DNA of 24,808 nt from IMG/VR virus record IMGVR_UViG_3300021961_000598, positions 1 to 24,808 of that record; one strand, given 5' to 3'. The stretch comes from a virus. The first letter of the stretch is position 1, and each line of letters begins with the position of its first letter. Below are positions 16,570-23,714 of the stretch, one piece after another. The translations under genes and the position numbers were made by a program. Under the pieces are notes generated by a model, which saw only the letters and a list, made by a program, of their open reading frames with translations, made no database searches and was not told the origin of the DNA.

Positions 16570-16971
16570 TTACGGTGTTTCATCGCCTTCAAAATCGTCA
16601 GCGTTGGTTAGTGCTGCGTCTTCGCCTGCTTCTTCAATTTCAACTGTAGCGCCAGTACCTGTGAAGTCCCAGTTAATACGTGAACCGTTGTCCATTGTTA
16701 CTACGCGACCTGAAATTTTAGTAACTTGACGTGCAGTTGCACCATCAAGAACTGTGATTGACATTTGGCCTGCTGTTAGTGCTGCGGCTGCTGCGTCTGT
16801 TAAAACGCAATCGCGTGTAGCAGAACCGTCTGTGCAACGGAATTTTTTAGAACCTAGTTGCTTAACAATCCAACCTGGAACACTTGCTGTACCGTTGTAG
16901 AATTGAACTTTAATTTCGTTGCCGCCTGCTGTTGGCTCTCCAAAATATCTTTTGTTTAGTGGACGTCCCAT
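16570..16971 (-). CDS. Small conserved virion-type protein downstream of gp23 (133 aa)
   Basis: Starts MGRPLNKRYFGEP behind a strong AAGGAG. The body is predicted beta-rich (NEIKVQFYNGTASVPGWIVKQ, KKFRCTDG, CVLTDAAAAALTAGQMSI, TMDNGSRINWDFTGTG) and ends in a strongly acidic tail (VEIEEAGEDAALTNADDFEGDETP begins near 110). It has two Cys but no catalytic motif or membrane segment. The gene has its own late promoter element and is bounded by a strong terminator upstream and a hairpin downstream, suggesting separate, perhaps high-level, expression as expected of an abundant virion protein. I cannot assign it to a named T4 protein; a capsid decoration role is only a guess. Confidence 0.85.
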   Translation of the reverse strand: MGRPLNKRYFGEPTAGGNEIKVQFYNGTASVPGWIVKQLGSKKFRCTDGSATRDCVLTDAAAAALTAGQMSITVLDGATARQVTKISGRVVTMDNGSRINWDFTGTGATVEIEEAGEDAALTNADDFEGDETP

Positions 16972-16982
16972 TTGTTTTCTCC

Positions 16983-17021
16983 TTATAATGACGTTCTAGG
17001 TCTACGCGGCGGGTACCGCAT
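16983..17021 (-). CDS. Possible 12-codon leader ORF (MRYPPRRPRTSL)
   Basis: An ATG at 17021 preceded by GATGAGGACTT (GAGG spaced four bases) opens a 12-codon frame rich in Arg and Pro. Its TAA overlaps the AAGGAG of the 133-aa gene, which would couple translation. It lies within the transcript expected from the late promoter at 17057-17064. It is too short for coding statistics, so this is a candidate only. Confidence 0.25.
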   Translation of the reverse strand: MRYPPRRPRTSL

Positions 17022-17032
17022 AAGTCCTCATC

Positions 17033-17048
17033 AAGAGGCTCTCCTCTT
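17033..17048 (-). promoter_or_regulatory. 5' leader hairpin of the 133-aa gene transcript
   Basis: AAGAGG-AGAG-CCTCTT on the minus strand forms a 6-bp stem with a 4-nt loop, about 9 bp after the late promoter element, so at the very 5' end of the predicted mRNA. Such a stem could protect the 5' end or control entry of ribosomes; role inferred. Confidence 0.35.
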
Positions 17049-17056
17049 AGACAAAG

Positions 17057-17064
17057 TATTTATC
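17057..17064 (-). promoter_or_regulatory. T4-type late promoter element GATAAATA
   Basis: GATAAATA on the minus strand followed by C, in the 168-bp gap after gp23, about 86 bp upstream of the 133-aa gene. It lies downstream of the gp23 terminator, so it would restart transcription for the next unit. Confidence 0.55.
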
Positions 17065-17091
17065 TAATAAAGAAAAAGCCTTAGAGATAAA

Positions 17092-17117
17092 AAAATAGGG
17101 CCTTGCGGCCCTATTTT
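17092..17117 (-). terminator. Intrinsic terminator after gp23
   Basis: On the minus strand AAAATAGGGCC-GCAA-GGCCCTATTTT is an 11-bp perfect stem with a GCAA tetraloop. The T run continues to 17089, giving seven Ts. It starts 22 bp after the gp23 stop. This is the clearest rho-independent terminator in the window. The A-rich 5' arm means it could act partly in the other direction too. Confidence 0.9.
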
Positions 17118-17139
17118 AGTTTGTTTACCTAGTAAACTA

Positions 17140-18312
17140 TTACTTGAAGCTTACGCTACCAGAAGTAATAGCAACGTTTGCTAGGTAATCTGCTGCGTTA
17201 CCAAGAGACGAAGCAGTATTGTTTAGCTCGACATATCCGTAACGTGTCATAAAGCTGACAGTTGGTTCGAATGTGCCTGGATCTAGAACAACACCACTAC
17301 TCATCAATGGAATGTATGGGCAGTAGAATGCAGGTGCATCAGACTCTGATGTACCTTTGTATCCAACGATAACGTTAGCATTGTCAGCAGCATATGTGTT
17401 GACGTATACTTTCATTGCGTTGTTTAGTGTACCAACTAGTTTAGTGTTAGTTGGAGCCTCAAATGCACCTTCAGTTGTACGTGCAAATGCAGATGTAGTA
17501 GCTGACTGTAGGATAGTTAGCGCAAATGGGCTAACAACAGCATAGTTACCAGCACCGCGACGTGTACGCTGTGCAATCAAGTTTGCAGCACGGTTGATTA
17601 GAACAGCTAGTGCAGCGTGTTCGTCACCAACAAATGTTGCAGTACCACTAACAGCAGTTTGGTCGTATGTTTCAACGGCCGAGCCACCTAGTGTGTTTAG
17701 TGAAGCAAGAACTTCCTGATCAATCTCAGCAGTAATTTCTTGTGCTAGAGCTGCCATGATTTCAGCTTCAACGTCGATGCCATGCATGGACTGTGCGTCC
17801 TGTGCAGATTCAAAAGTCCAACGTGCGCTGAGCTTACGAGTCTTGGCTTCAACAGTCTGCTTTAAGATCTGAATGCTTAGTCTGTTACCAGCTTCACCTT
17901 CTAGTGCAGCAGTAGCAGCAGCTCTACCGGATGTTGCACCGGAGTAGCTTTCAGCAATCTTAAATGGACTTAGAGCTTCTTCACCAGCAGTTGCACCAGA
18001 TGCACCTGCGTTAAATGTGTCTGCATAGCGGACACGTAGAGTGTGGATCTGACCCACTGGACCAGTCATTGGTTGTACACCAACTAGTTCGTTTGCAATA
18101 ACTGTTGGCATTACACGTCTGATCACTGGAAGGATCACACGATTTAGAGTTGCGACATTACCGGCAGAAGTAGCACCAGCAGTGGCAGTTTCTGAAAGAT
18201 ACTTGCGAGTATTTTCTAGTGTTGTTGCCATTACTGTCTTTTTGTTGCCTTGAAGGCCTTCAAGAAGTGCTGTCTTCGTGTCCTGCCAGCGACTTTCTAG
18301 TAGTTCTGACAT
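17140..18312 (-). CDS. 23: Major capsid protein gp23
   Basis: Shell subunit of the T4-like head. Diagnostic block VILPVIRRVMPTVIANELVG, then VQPMTGPVGQIHTLRVRYAD (residues about 59-98), corresponds to the T4 gp23 region with ILPVIRR and GVQPM. Central RKLSARWTFESAQDAQSMHG and EAEIMAALAQEITAEIDQEV and the C-terminal FYCPYIPLMSSGVVLDPGTFEP and TRYGYVELN are also gp23-typical. At 390 aa it is well shorter than T4 gp23 (521 aa). The region before the conserved block is only about 57 residues; L-x-E sites at LLE18 and LSE41 are candidate gp21 cleavage points, LSE41 better placed. AAGGAGA precedes the ATG. Followed by a strong terminator, consistent with high expression. Confidence 0.97.
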   Translation of the reverse strand: MSELLESRWQDTKTALLEGLQGNKKTVMATTLENTRKYLSETATAGATSAGNVATLNRVILPVIRRVMPTVIANELVGVQPMTGPVGQIHTLRVRYADTFNAGASGATAGEEALSPFKIAESYSGATSGRAAATAALEGEAGNRLSIQILKQTVEAKTRKLSARWTFESAQDAQSMHGIDVEAEIMAALAQEITAEIDQEVLASLNTLGGSAVETYDQTAVSGTATFVGDEHAALAVLINRAANLIAQRTRRGAGNYAVVSPFALTILQSATTSAFARTTEGAFEAPTNTKLVGTLNNAMKVYVNTYAADNANVIVGYKGTSESDAPAFYCPYIPLMSSGVVLDPGTFEPTVSFMTRYGYVELNNTASSLGNAADYLANVAITSGSVSFK

Positions 18313-18322
18313 TATTATCTCC

Positions 18323-19420
18323 TTAATTTAATCCAGCTAGACGGCGAATGTCAACTACGACGTTATCGCTATCTGCTTTACTACTAACTATATTTTGATT
18401 TCTATTGCCTGTTACTTCTTTTGCCTCTGATAGGGTTGCCTTCTGCTTTGCTGGAGTCTTTCCGTCAATAACTGCCGGTAGGTACTTGTCAAACTGTGTG
18501 CGTAGCTTTGCAGTCTGAACACTTTCCAGTAAGTCTTTCATAATCTCGCGTTGATCTTTGCTTAATGGCGCAATCAATTCGTTCATTATATCTTTACGCT
18601 GTGCAGATTCTACAAGACGCTTCTTTTCAACTTCTTGTGCTTCTGCAAGCTGTTTTGCTTTTGTAGCAAATGCTTTTGCTTCTTCAAGTTGCTTGTCTTT
18701 AGCAACAAGTACTTTCATTAGTTTAGCAGTTTCTGATTTTTCATTTAAGTATGAAGTGCCATACTCTGCTGCAAATGCTTCAAATATTTTACGACCAAAG
18801 TCGTTGTGACGTGCTTCATCGATATCACTTTTTAGTGCTGAAATCTCTTTATTAAGAGTTTTAGCAACTGTCTCTGATACTAATGTTGCACTTCTTTCAA
18901 CAAAGTTTTTCTTAACTTTTGCGAAGTGTTCCTTGGCTTCACGTACTAAACGTACTTTAGTTTCTGCCAAATCTTTCTTATCTTCATAAAACTCTGCAAT
19001 TTCGGTTGATAGAGCTTCTACAACAAATTCTTCTAGCTTTGCCTGTTGTTCAGCCATTGCTTTCTTATCTGCATGTAGTTCTTTGATCTCACGTTGCAAC
19101 TGTTCAATTACAAAACCTTTTAGACGATTTGCATTTTCGCGCATAGCAACAGCATATTTTGCTTTTGCTTCTGCTAACTGCTTACGATCATCTGCAAATT
19201 CTGCAATTTCTTCAGCTAGACGCTCAGATAGCAAACTATCAATGGCTTCAACCATTGTTTGCTTATCGTGCTCGTACTTAGAAGCAAATTCCTCACGTAG
19301 TTCGGTTGCTACTTGCAACTTATTTTCGCGAACCTTTGCATTCCATGCTTCTTCGATCTCTGCTCTGATTTCTTCTGAAACAACATTATTTTCAAAGAGG
19401 GTTTTCAGTGCATCCAACAT
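18323..19420 (-). CDS. 22: Prohead core scaffold protein gp22
   Basis: Forms the internal scaffold around which gp23 assembles and is degraded by gp21 during maturation. The 365-residue sequence is almost wholly charged alpha-helix/coiled coil. An internal repeat built around LxxEIxEFxxDKKxLAExK occurs about three times between residues 65 and 200 (AEEIAEFADDRKQLAEAK, QREIKELHADKKAMAEQQ, STEIAEFYEDKKDLAETK). The C-terminal LLESVQTAKLRTQFDKYLPA is typical of marine T4-like gp22. Many L-x-E/I-x-E sites are available for the protease. AGGAGA precedes the ATG; placed between gp21 and gp23 as in T4. Confidence 0.95.
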   Translation of the reverse strand: MLDALKTLFENNVVSEEIRAEIEEAWNAKVRENKLQVATELREEFASKYEHDKQTMVEAIDSLLSERLAEEIAEFADDRKQLAEAKAKYAVAMRENANRLKGFVIEQLQREIKELHADKKAMAEQQAKLEEFVVEALSTEIAEFYEDKKDLAETKVRLVREAKEHFAKVKKNFVERSATLVSETVAKTLNKEISALKSDIDEARHNDFGRKIFEAFAAEYGTSYLNEKSETAKLMKVLVAKDKQLEEAKAFATKAKQLAEAQEVEKKRLVESAQRKDIMNELIAPLSKDQREIMKDLLESVQTAKLRTQFDKYLPAVIDGKTPAKQKATLSEAKEVTGNRNQNIVSSKADSDNVVVDIRRLAGLN

Positions 19421-19437
19421 AATCTGTTCTCCTAGGT

Positions 19438-20061
19438 TTACTGGAGCTTGTTGATGATACTCATCAACGATTCCTTAAGGTACTTTTGAGCCTGTTTGTC
19501 GCCTCTAACTTCTTGTGCTATTCTAAATGCCTGATACCCGCCACGAGTGTTCATTAAATGTTCATAAATTGGTGTTGGGTATGCACCTGGTGCGCTTGGC
19601 TGTGCCACTACGTCCACTGTGATGATTTCAAAATCTGACACTTCGCCAGATCCGTCTTCTTTTACATTACCGCTACCACGAGATGAAACGCCTAGTTTAA
19701 CTCCGCTTTCAAGCATTGTTTTAACTAGGCCTCCCATTGGTGTCGGTAGGATTTTTAATTTTCCATAACCATTAGGACCGTCCATCCACATCTCTGTAAT
19801 CATATGTGATACACGATCTAAGTTTATATTAAGGCCTTCTGGATGATCAACTTCGCCGAGAACTGAGTAACCGCCGGTAATTTGATCATTGAGAGTTTTG
19901 ACAGCCCTGCCAATTTCATTTACAGGATACACTCGCTGATTAGCGTTGCGTACACCGCCCTGAATGCAAATACCTTTCATATAAAGGTTTTTACCTTCGT
20001 CGGCATGCTCGACTACCATTCTTGCCTGGTCGTAGCTCAAATGCTCTCGTAAGTTTATCAT
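19438..20061 (-). CDS. 21: Prohead core protease gp21
   Basis: Serine protease that matures the prohead by cutting scaffold and capsid proteins after (L/I)-x-E. Visible motifs: GGVRNANQRVYP (about 35-46), GEVDHPEGLNINLDRVSH with His73, the phage-protease block LGVSSRGSG with Ser126/127, and VDVVAQPSAPGA with Asp150. His-Ser spacing of about 53 resembles the T4 His85/Ser140 pair (MEROPS S80). The length of 207 aa is close to T4 (212 aa). The C-terminal tail (KYLKESLMSIINKLQ) may be self-cleaved. AAGGAG precedes the ATG. Positioned directly before gp22 as in T4. Confidence 0.96.
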   Translation of the reverse strand: MINLREHLSYDQARMVVEHADEGKNLYMKGICIQGGVRNANQRVYPVNEIGRAVKTLNDQITGGYSVLGEVDHPEGLNINLDRVSHMITEMWMDGPNGYGKLKILPTPMGGLVKTMLESGVKLGVSSRGSGNVKEDGSGEVSDFEIITVDVVAQPSAPGAYPTPIYEHLMNTRGGYQAFRIAQEVRGDKQAQKYLKESLMSIINKLQ

Positions 20062-20070
20062 CTAAACTCC

Positions 20071-20985
20071 TTACTTGCTGCCAATAATTGATTTTTTATT
20101 AGCTGCATTTTCGCCTGCGCCTTTCTTTTCAGCGCCGTGGCCTTTTGACTGTGCGTTTAACTTAGAAGCACTTGCACCAGGAACATTTACGTTCCCCATG
20201 TTGTCTTCTTTTGCTGCGCCTGCTTTACCGCCTTTTTCATCAGCACCCTGTACTAGGTTGCTAGCAGTTCCGCCCATGTCGTTTTTGTTAGCTACTGGAG
20301 ACTTGGTGTTTGCACCGTTATCGCCCATTTTAGCAGTTACTTTCTCGACATATTCACGCATTTGTTCTGCGCTTGATTTAGGAGTAGATTTTTCTTCTAC
20401 TTCTTCGTCATCGCTTTCTTCTACTTCTTCGTCGCTTGCTTCGCCAAAGTTAAAGGCTTCTTTTTCTTCGTCGCCTTCATCGTCTCCTTCATCACCCATG
20501 TCCATGTCGTCAGCGCCATCGTCACTGTCGTCACCTGCCATCATTTTTTCAAATTCGGCTTTTAGGTCTTCAAGAGCATCTTCTAGGTCTTCAACACGAT
20601 CTTCCATGTCGTCTTCAGAACCTTCTTCCTCGTCGTCGCCGTCTTCGATATCAGCCATCATATCGTCAGCTGGGTCGCCGCCCATATCTGCCATTGGATC
20701 AGCTTCTACTTCAAACTCGTCAAGGTTAAAATTTTCATTAGTTTCTTCGTCATCGTCTTCCTCTGAAGATTCGTCTACTTTATCTTCGTCTTTATCTTCG
20801 TCTTTGGAAGCTTCATCTACTTCTTCATCATCAGACTCTTCAATGTCTGCATCGTCTTCTAGTAGTGATTCATATATGTCACGTGACTTCTCCACAACTA
20901 ATTGGTGGAATAATTCTTCTGCGCCTTCGCGATCCTCATTTATGAGACGCTCTAGCATTTCTTCAAATTTATTACGATCGGCCAT
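20071..20985 (-). CDS. 67: Acidic prohead core protein, gp67-like
   Basis: The N-terminus (FEEMLERLINEDREGAEELFHQLVVEKSRDIYESLL) is a short helical domain like the start of T4 gp67, followed by extremely acidic sequence (residues about 44-210, runs of D, E and S), the hallmark of gp67. T4 gp67 is only about 80 residues; this is 304, with an added Ala/Gly/Lys/Asn-rich C-terminus (VAKNDMGGTASNLVQGADEKG, KKGAGENAANKKSIIGSK) that is basic. It likely joins the prohead core and is cut by gp21. AGGAGAG precedes the ATG; directly upstream of gp21 as in T4. The symbol is by likeness; a gp68 fusion or other core protein is possible. Confidence 0.8.
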   Translation of the reverse strand: MADRNKFEEMLERLINEDREGAEELFHQLVVEKSRDIYESLLEDDADIEESDDEEVDEASKDEDKDEDKVDESSEEDDDEETNENFNLDEFEVEADPMADMGGDPADDMMADIEDGDDEEEGSEDDMEDRVEDLEDALEDLKAEFEKMMAGDDSDDGADDMDMGDEGDDEGDEEKEAFNFGEASDEEVEESDDEEVEEKSTPKSSAEQMREYVEKVTAKMGDNGANTKSPVANKNDMGGTASNLVQGADEKGGKAGAAKEDNMGNVNVPGASASKLNAQSKGHGAEKKGAGENAANKKSIIGSK

Positions 20986-21043
20986 TTTACTCTCCTATAA
21001 ATTGTAATACCGTAATGAAACGATATGGTAAGGCTGTCAGTTT

Positions 21044-21051
21044 TATTTAGT
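21044..21051 (-). promoter_or_regulatory. Weak late-promoter-like element ACTAAATA
   Basis: ACTAAATA on the minus strand within the 119-bp gap upstream of the gp67-like gene; 6/8 to TATAAATA. No other promoter candidate is visible in this gap. Low confidence. Confidence 0.2.
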
Positions 21052-21071
21052 ATCGTTGAGAAAATATGCAT

Positions 21072-21100
21072 ACAAATAGGCTCAAAACGAGCCAATTTGT
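21072..21100. terminator. Hairpin with T-run on the plus-strand side
   Basis: acaaat-a-ggctc / gagcc-a-atttgt forms an 11-bp stem with one A-A mismatch and an aaaac loop. On the plus strand it is followed directly by a run of seven T, so it is a good intrinsic terminator for plus-strand transcription. On the minus strand the trailing sequence (ATGCATATTTTC) is a weaker U tract. It lies right after the stop of the 197-aa gene, so it may also mark the end of that minus-strand unit. Confidence 0.55.
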
Positions 21101-21104
21101 TTTT

Positions 21105-21698
21105 TTATCGCAACATACAGTTATTTTCTGTAAAATTTGCAACTGTTATGTGTGTTAAATTGTGAATACTTTCAAGTTCTTTAGGTATAAATCCTTTATT
21201 TTCTATCACTCTTATATATCTTTTATGACTAAATTGTTTTATAGTAGTATAAGTTTGTTTTAACCAATTTCCGTAATATGTTGCTTTTTCTGTTTTTTGC
21301 TTGTAGTTAATTGTACCAGCATATATGTTATTAACTTCTTGCTTACCTTCACCAATACCTTGATAATCAAACCCTAGTATGTATATTTCAGTATTGTCGT
21401 GTTGAGAAGCAAGCCATAATGCTGTTGGACCGCTACTCCACCCTTTACTAGGATTAAAGAAGTTTAATCCGTGCATTTTTGCATACGCTTTGTTAGGATT
21501 TGTCCAAACAGGCACCTTGTGTTGGTATTTTGCATTGTTGATTTCTATAATCATTTTAGTATCAACAGCAATAAGGAAATCGGGATCAAACTCTCTATAT
21601 AGAGCATTACATCCGTAAATTTTACCTTTAGTTTTTAATGGTTCTAATGGTATTGTAGATCGGCTTACACCGTTACCAAGAACATACGCAGTAGACAA
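21105..21698 (-). CDS. Sialyltransferase/DUF115-like protein in the head cluster (197 aa)
   Basis: The N-terminus AYVLGNGVSRSTI followed by GKIYGCNALYREFDPDFLIAVD, and later KGWSSGPTALWLASQHDNTEIYILGFDYQG (about 84-113), follow the order of motifs in the GT42/CST-I sialyltransferase and DUF115 fold: GNGxS, a [RG]CN motif, then SG..A...A....EIY..G.D[FY]. Whether it is an active glycosyltransferase cannot be told. The frame starts at TTG 21698, with GGAG eight bases upstream; no in-frame ATG occurs before the Met in DTKMIIEI, which would remove the conserved GNG motif. It is more basic and AT-rich than the neighbouring capsid genes, suggesting a cargo gene set into the head cluster. It could modify virion or host surface glycans (inference). 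Confidence 0.8.
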   Translation of the reverse strand: MSTAYVLGNGVSRSTIPLEPLKTKGKIYGCNALYREFDPDFLIAVDTKMIIEINNAKYQHKVPVWTNPNKAYAKMHGLNFFNPSKGWSSGPTALWLASQHDNTEIYILGFDYQGIGEGKQEVNNIYAGTINYKQKTEKATYYGNWLKQTYTTIKQFSHKRYIRVIENKGFIPKELESIHNLTHITVANFTENNCMLR

Positions 21699-21701
21699 TT
21701 A

Positions 21702-21950
21702 TCATACTCCGCCTGCTTCTGCATTAGAAGCAATACCATACATTTGTTTAATAAAATCAAGTTCTAATGTTTTATCTTTACTATGTAGGTCGGCGGCTTT
21801 ACGAATACGGTTAATTTGTGAAAGTGTTAGACGTGTTTTGCGTGTGTCATCAAAGTCAATAGGACTTTGATCGTGCTCTGGTTCGTAACGATTGTCTTCG
21901 ACCGGCTCGATAGTTTCTTTATCAAAATAAAATAGTTCACGCAATATCAT
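21702..21950 (-). CDS. Small conserved protein after the portal gene (82 aa)
   Basis: MILRELFYFDKETIEPVEDNRYEPE is followed by DDTRKTRLTLSQINRIRKAAD and an amphipathic helix ending near KQMYGIASNAEAGGV. No membrane segment or enzymatic motif. It sits between gp20 and the prohead core genes, where T4-like phages carry small core or head proteins, so a head-assembly role is plausible but unproven. There is no Shine-Dalgarno sequence before the ATG; instead a perfect TATAAATA lies five bases upstream, overlapping the portal stop codon. Its stop is three bases before the TTG of the next gene, suggesting coupled translation. Confidence 0.85.
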   Translation of the reverse strand: MILRELFYFDKETIEPVEDNRYEPEHDQSPIDFDDTRKTRLTLSQINRIRKAADLHSKDKTLELDFIKQMYGIASNAEAGGV

Positions 21951-21955
21951 AATAG

Positions 21956-21963
21956 TATTTATA
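21956..21963 (-). promoter_or_regulatory. Perfect T4 late promoter consensus TATAAATA at the end of the portal gene
   Basis: An exact TATAAATA on the minus strand, its TAA serving as the stop codon of the portal gene. With the usual spacing, transcription would begin at or beside the A of the ATG at 21950, making a leaderless or nearly leaderless mRNA. The following CTATTA is shared with the element at 11758-11765. Confidence 0.55.
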
Positions 21964-23704
21964 CCGTTTGGGCTGTAGGCGCCGGTGTTGCTCCAGGAGC
22001 AGTGCCTGTTGCTGTTTCAGGTGCTGTTCCTGTGCCGCCTTCGATTGGTGCTTGACTTATATCAGCAGTGTCTTCGGCGCCGGCTGCATCTGATGATATA
22101 CCTGCACTACTTAATCCTGCACTTCTTAGTTCAGCACTTGCATCACTTGGTGGCGGAGTTAGGTTTTCATCGTTTTCTTCTTTCCATAAACGTTCGTTTT
22201 CTGCAAGTTCTTCTTCAGTTAGTCCTAAGAAACGCATTAATGCAAAACGATTTGAAATATAAGGTATTTGAGCCATTTGTGTGTAAGTTGGTACACGAGC
22301 ATTATCAATTTCACTTTGACGGTAAGCAGCAAAGTTTTGTGGTGGCTGGAATTTTAAATCAAACATGTTAGTGTCGATGTTAATTCCTTTTTCAAGTAAG
22401 TATCGTTTAAACTCTTGATCAAATTCTTCAGTGACTAGTCCTTGTAAACGTTCGCAGTAGGTGTTGAAACGCAGTTCTTGAATATATGCTGTTCCTACTC
22501 GTCCATCGTTATATTGTGCAGCACTATCATCTGCTCCAGTTGGTAAGTAAGAACTAGGAATACGTAAGCCGCGTACTAGTTTGTTTGTGAAATAACGTAA
22601 ATCGTCAATCTCACCTAGGTTAGTACCGCCCGGTAGTGTTTCAACTTTTGATCCGCGTCCTTCTGCAGTCTGGGGGAAGAAGTAGTCTTCGTTAATTGAC
22701 AGTGGGTTATAACTTGAATCAATTACATTTGATCCCCCACCTGTTGAACTTGGTATACGTCGTTGATGTATTTCTGTTTTAACTCTTTCCACAAATTGCA
22801 TTGCTAAGTGGGAAGGCATATTACCAACATCAACGTAAAACACGCGGCGTTCAGGAGCTCGCTGCACACGGTAGATAATGATGGCATCTTCTAATAGTTC
22901 CTTCTGTTTGTATACTTTGAAAATAGTTTCAAGTAATGAATTACCAAACGGATAGTTGTTGTCTAATCCTTCTGACAAACTTAAATGCACAACATGACTT
23001 GCATCAACAGTTAATTCGTTTTGGTCATTTTGAAAACGTGTGCCCGGTGCCTGGTTGTTAGCATTACCAGTCATTCCTCGAACACCACCTGTTAGATATC
23101 CTTGGCCGCCACCGGTTACATTTCCGTTTGTCTGATATGGAGTAGTAGCAACTGCTTCCACAAAATTTAAATTAAAGTTTTTAACAACATATTGCTCAGG
23201 TTTTTTACCCTCGCTTTCATTAACAATTATTTTAGTTACATTTGCAGGATCCACATGAAACCAACGTTTTGTTTCGGGGTCTCGAATAAAAAATTGGTCA
23301 CCGTATTTGAAAATGTTACGAAATATTCTAAACATTTTAGTTTCAAAATCTTGTAACTTACACCACTGTTGCAAATATTTTTGAATAATTGTAATTTCGC
23401 TGTTAGTTGCATCTGTCTTATAATCAATAATAAAACTAGTATTATTTGATTTATTTTTTTGCGTACAAAATTCTGCTAGAATATCTAGTGCAGCATTTAC
23501 TTCAGAGTCAAGGTCCATTACATTATATTGACCATAACGTTCAACTCTGTTTGGACTACCAGTGTAAACATCAGGAAGAAAAGAACTATAGTTAGTTCGT
23601 GCAGGACCAGCTTGACCGCCATAAAATCTACCGCCAAGAGGGGAATAACTTCCGTTTGGATTATCTCCCGTTTTTACTGGTGTGAAATATTTTTTCCAAC
23701 TCAT
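21959..23704 (-). CDS. 20: Portal vertex protein gp20
   Basis: Dodecameric portal through which DNA enters and to which the neck attaches. MSWKKYFTPVKTGDNPNGSY, RYGQYNVMDLDSEVNAALDI, LEDAIIIYRVQRAPERRVFY with VDVGNMPSHLAMQFVERVK, NEDYFFPQTAEGRGSKVETL with PGGTNLGEIDDLRYF, and KLVRGLRIPSSYLP are all characteristic of T4-like gp20. The length of 581 aa exceeds T4 (524), partly from an Ala/Thr/Pro-rich low-complexity C-terminus from about residue 520. AAGGAA precedes the ATG. It follows the repeat protein by 10 bp; in T4 the tube gene 19 precedes it. Confidence 0.97.
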   Translation of the reverse strand: MSWKKYFTPVKTGDNPNGSYSPLGGRFYGGQAGPARTNYSSFLPDVYTGSPNRVERYGQYNVMDLDSEVNAALDILAEFCTQKNKSNNTSFIIDYKTDATNSEITIIQKYLQQWCKLQDFETKMFRIFRNIFKYGDQFFIRDPETKRWFHVDPANVTKIIVNESEGKKPEQYVVKNFNLNFVEAVATTPYQTNGNVTGGGQGYLTGGVRGMTGNANNQAPGTRFQNDQNELTVDASHVVHLSLSEGLDNNYPFGNSLLETIFKVYKQKELLEDAIIIYRVQRAPERRVFYVDVGNMPSHLAMQFVERVKTEIHQRRIPSSTGGGSNVIDSSYNPLSINEDYFFPQTAEGRGSKVETLPGGTNLGEIDDLRYFTNKLVRGLRIPSSYLPTGADDSAAQYNDGRVGTAYIQELRFNTYCERLQGLVTEEFDQEFKRYLLEKGINIDTNMFDLKFQPPQNFAAYRQSEIDNARVPTYTQMAQIPYISNRFALMRFLGLTEEELAENERLWKEENDENLTPPPSDASAELRSAGLSSAGISSDAAGAEDTADISQAPIEGGTGTAPETATGTAPGATPAPTAQTV

Positions 23705-23714
23705 TTGTTATTCC

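Noticed and set aside
19083-19454. 123-codon plus-strand frame
   Set aside because: Antisense to gp22 and the end of gp21; the Ser/Ala/Phe richness reflects reversed coiled-coil codons.
20075-21007. 310-codon open frame on the plus strand, Ser-rich
   Set aside because: It mirrors the highly acidic gp67-like gene: Glu/Asp codons read backwards become Ser/Phe codons, and stop codons are rare by composition. No ribosome-binding site or known motif.
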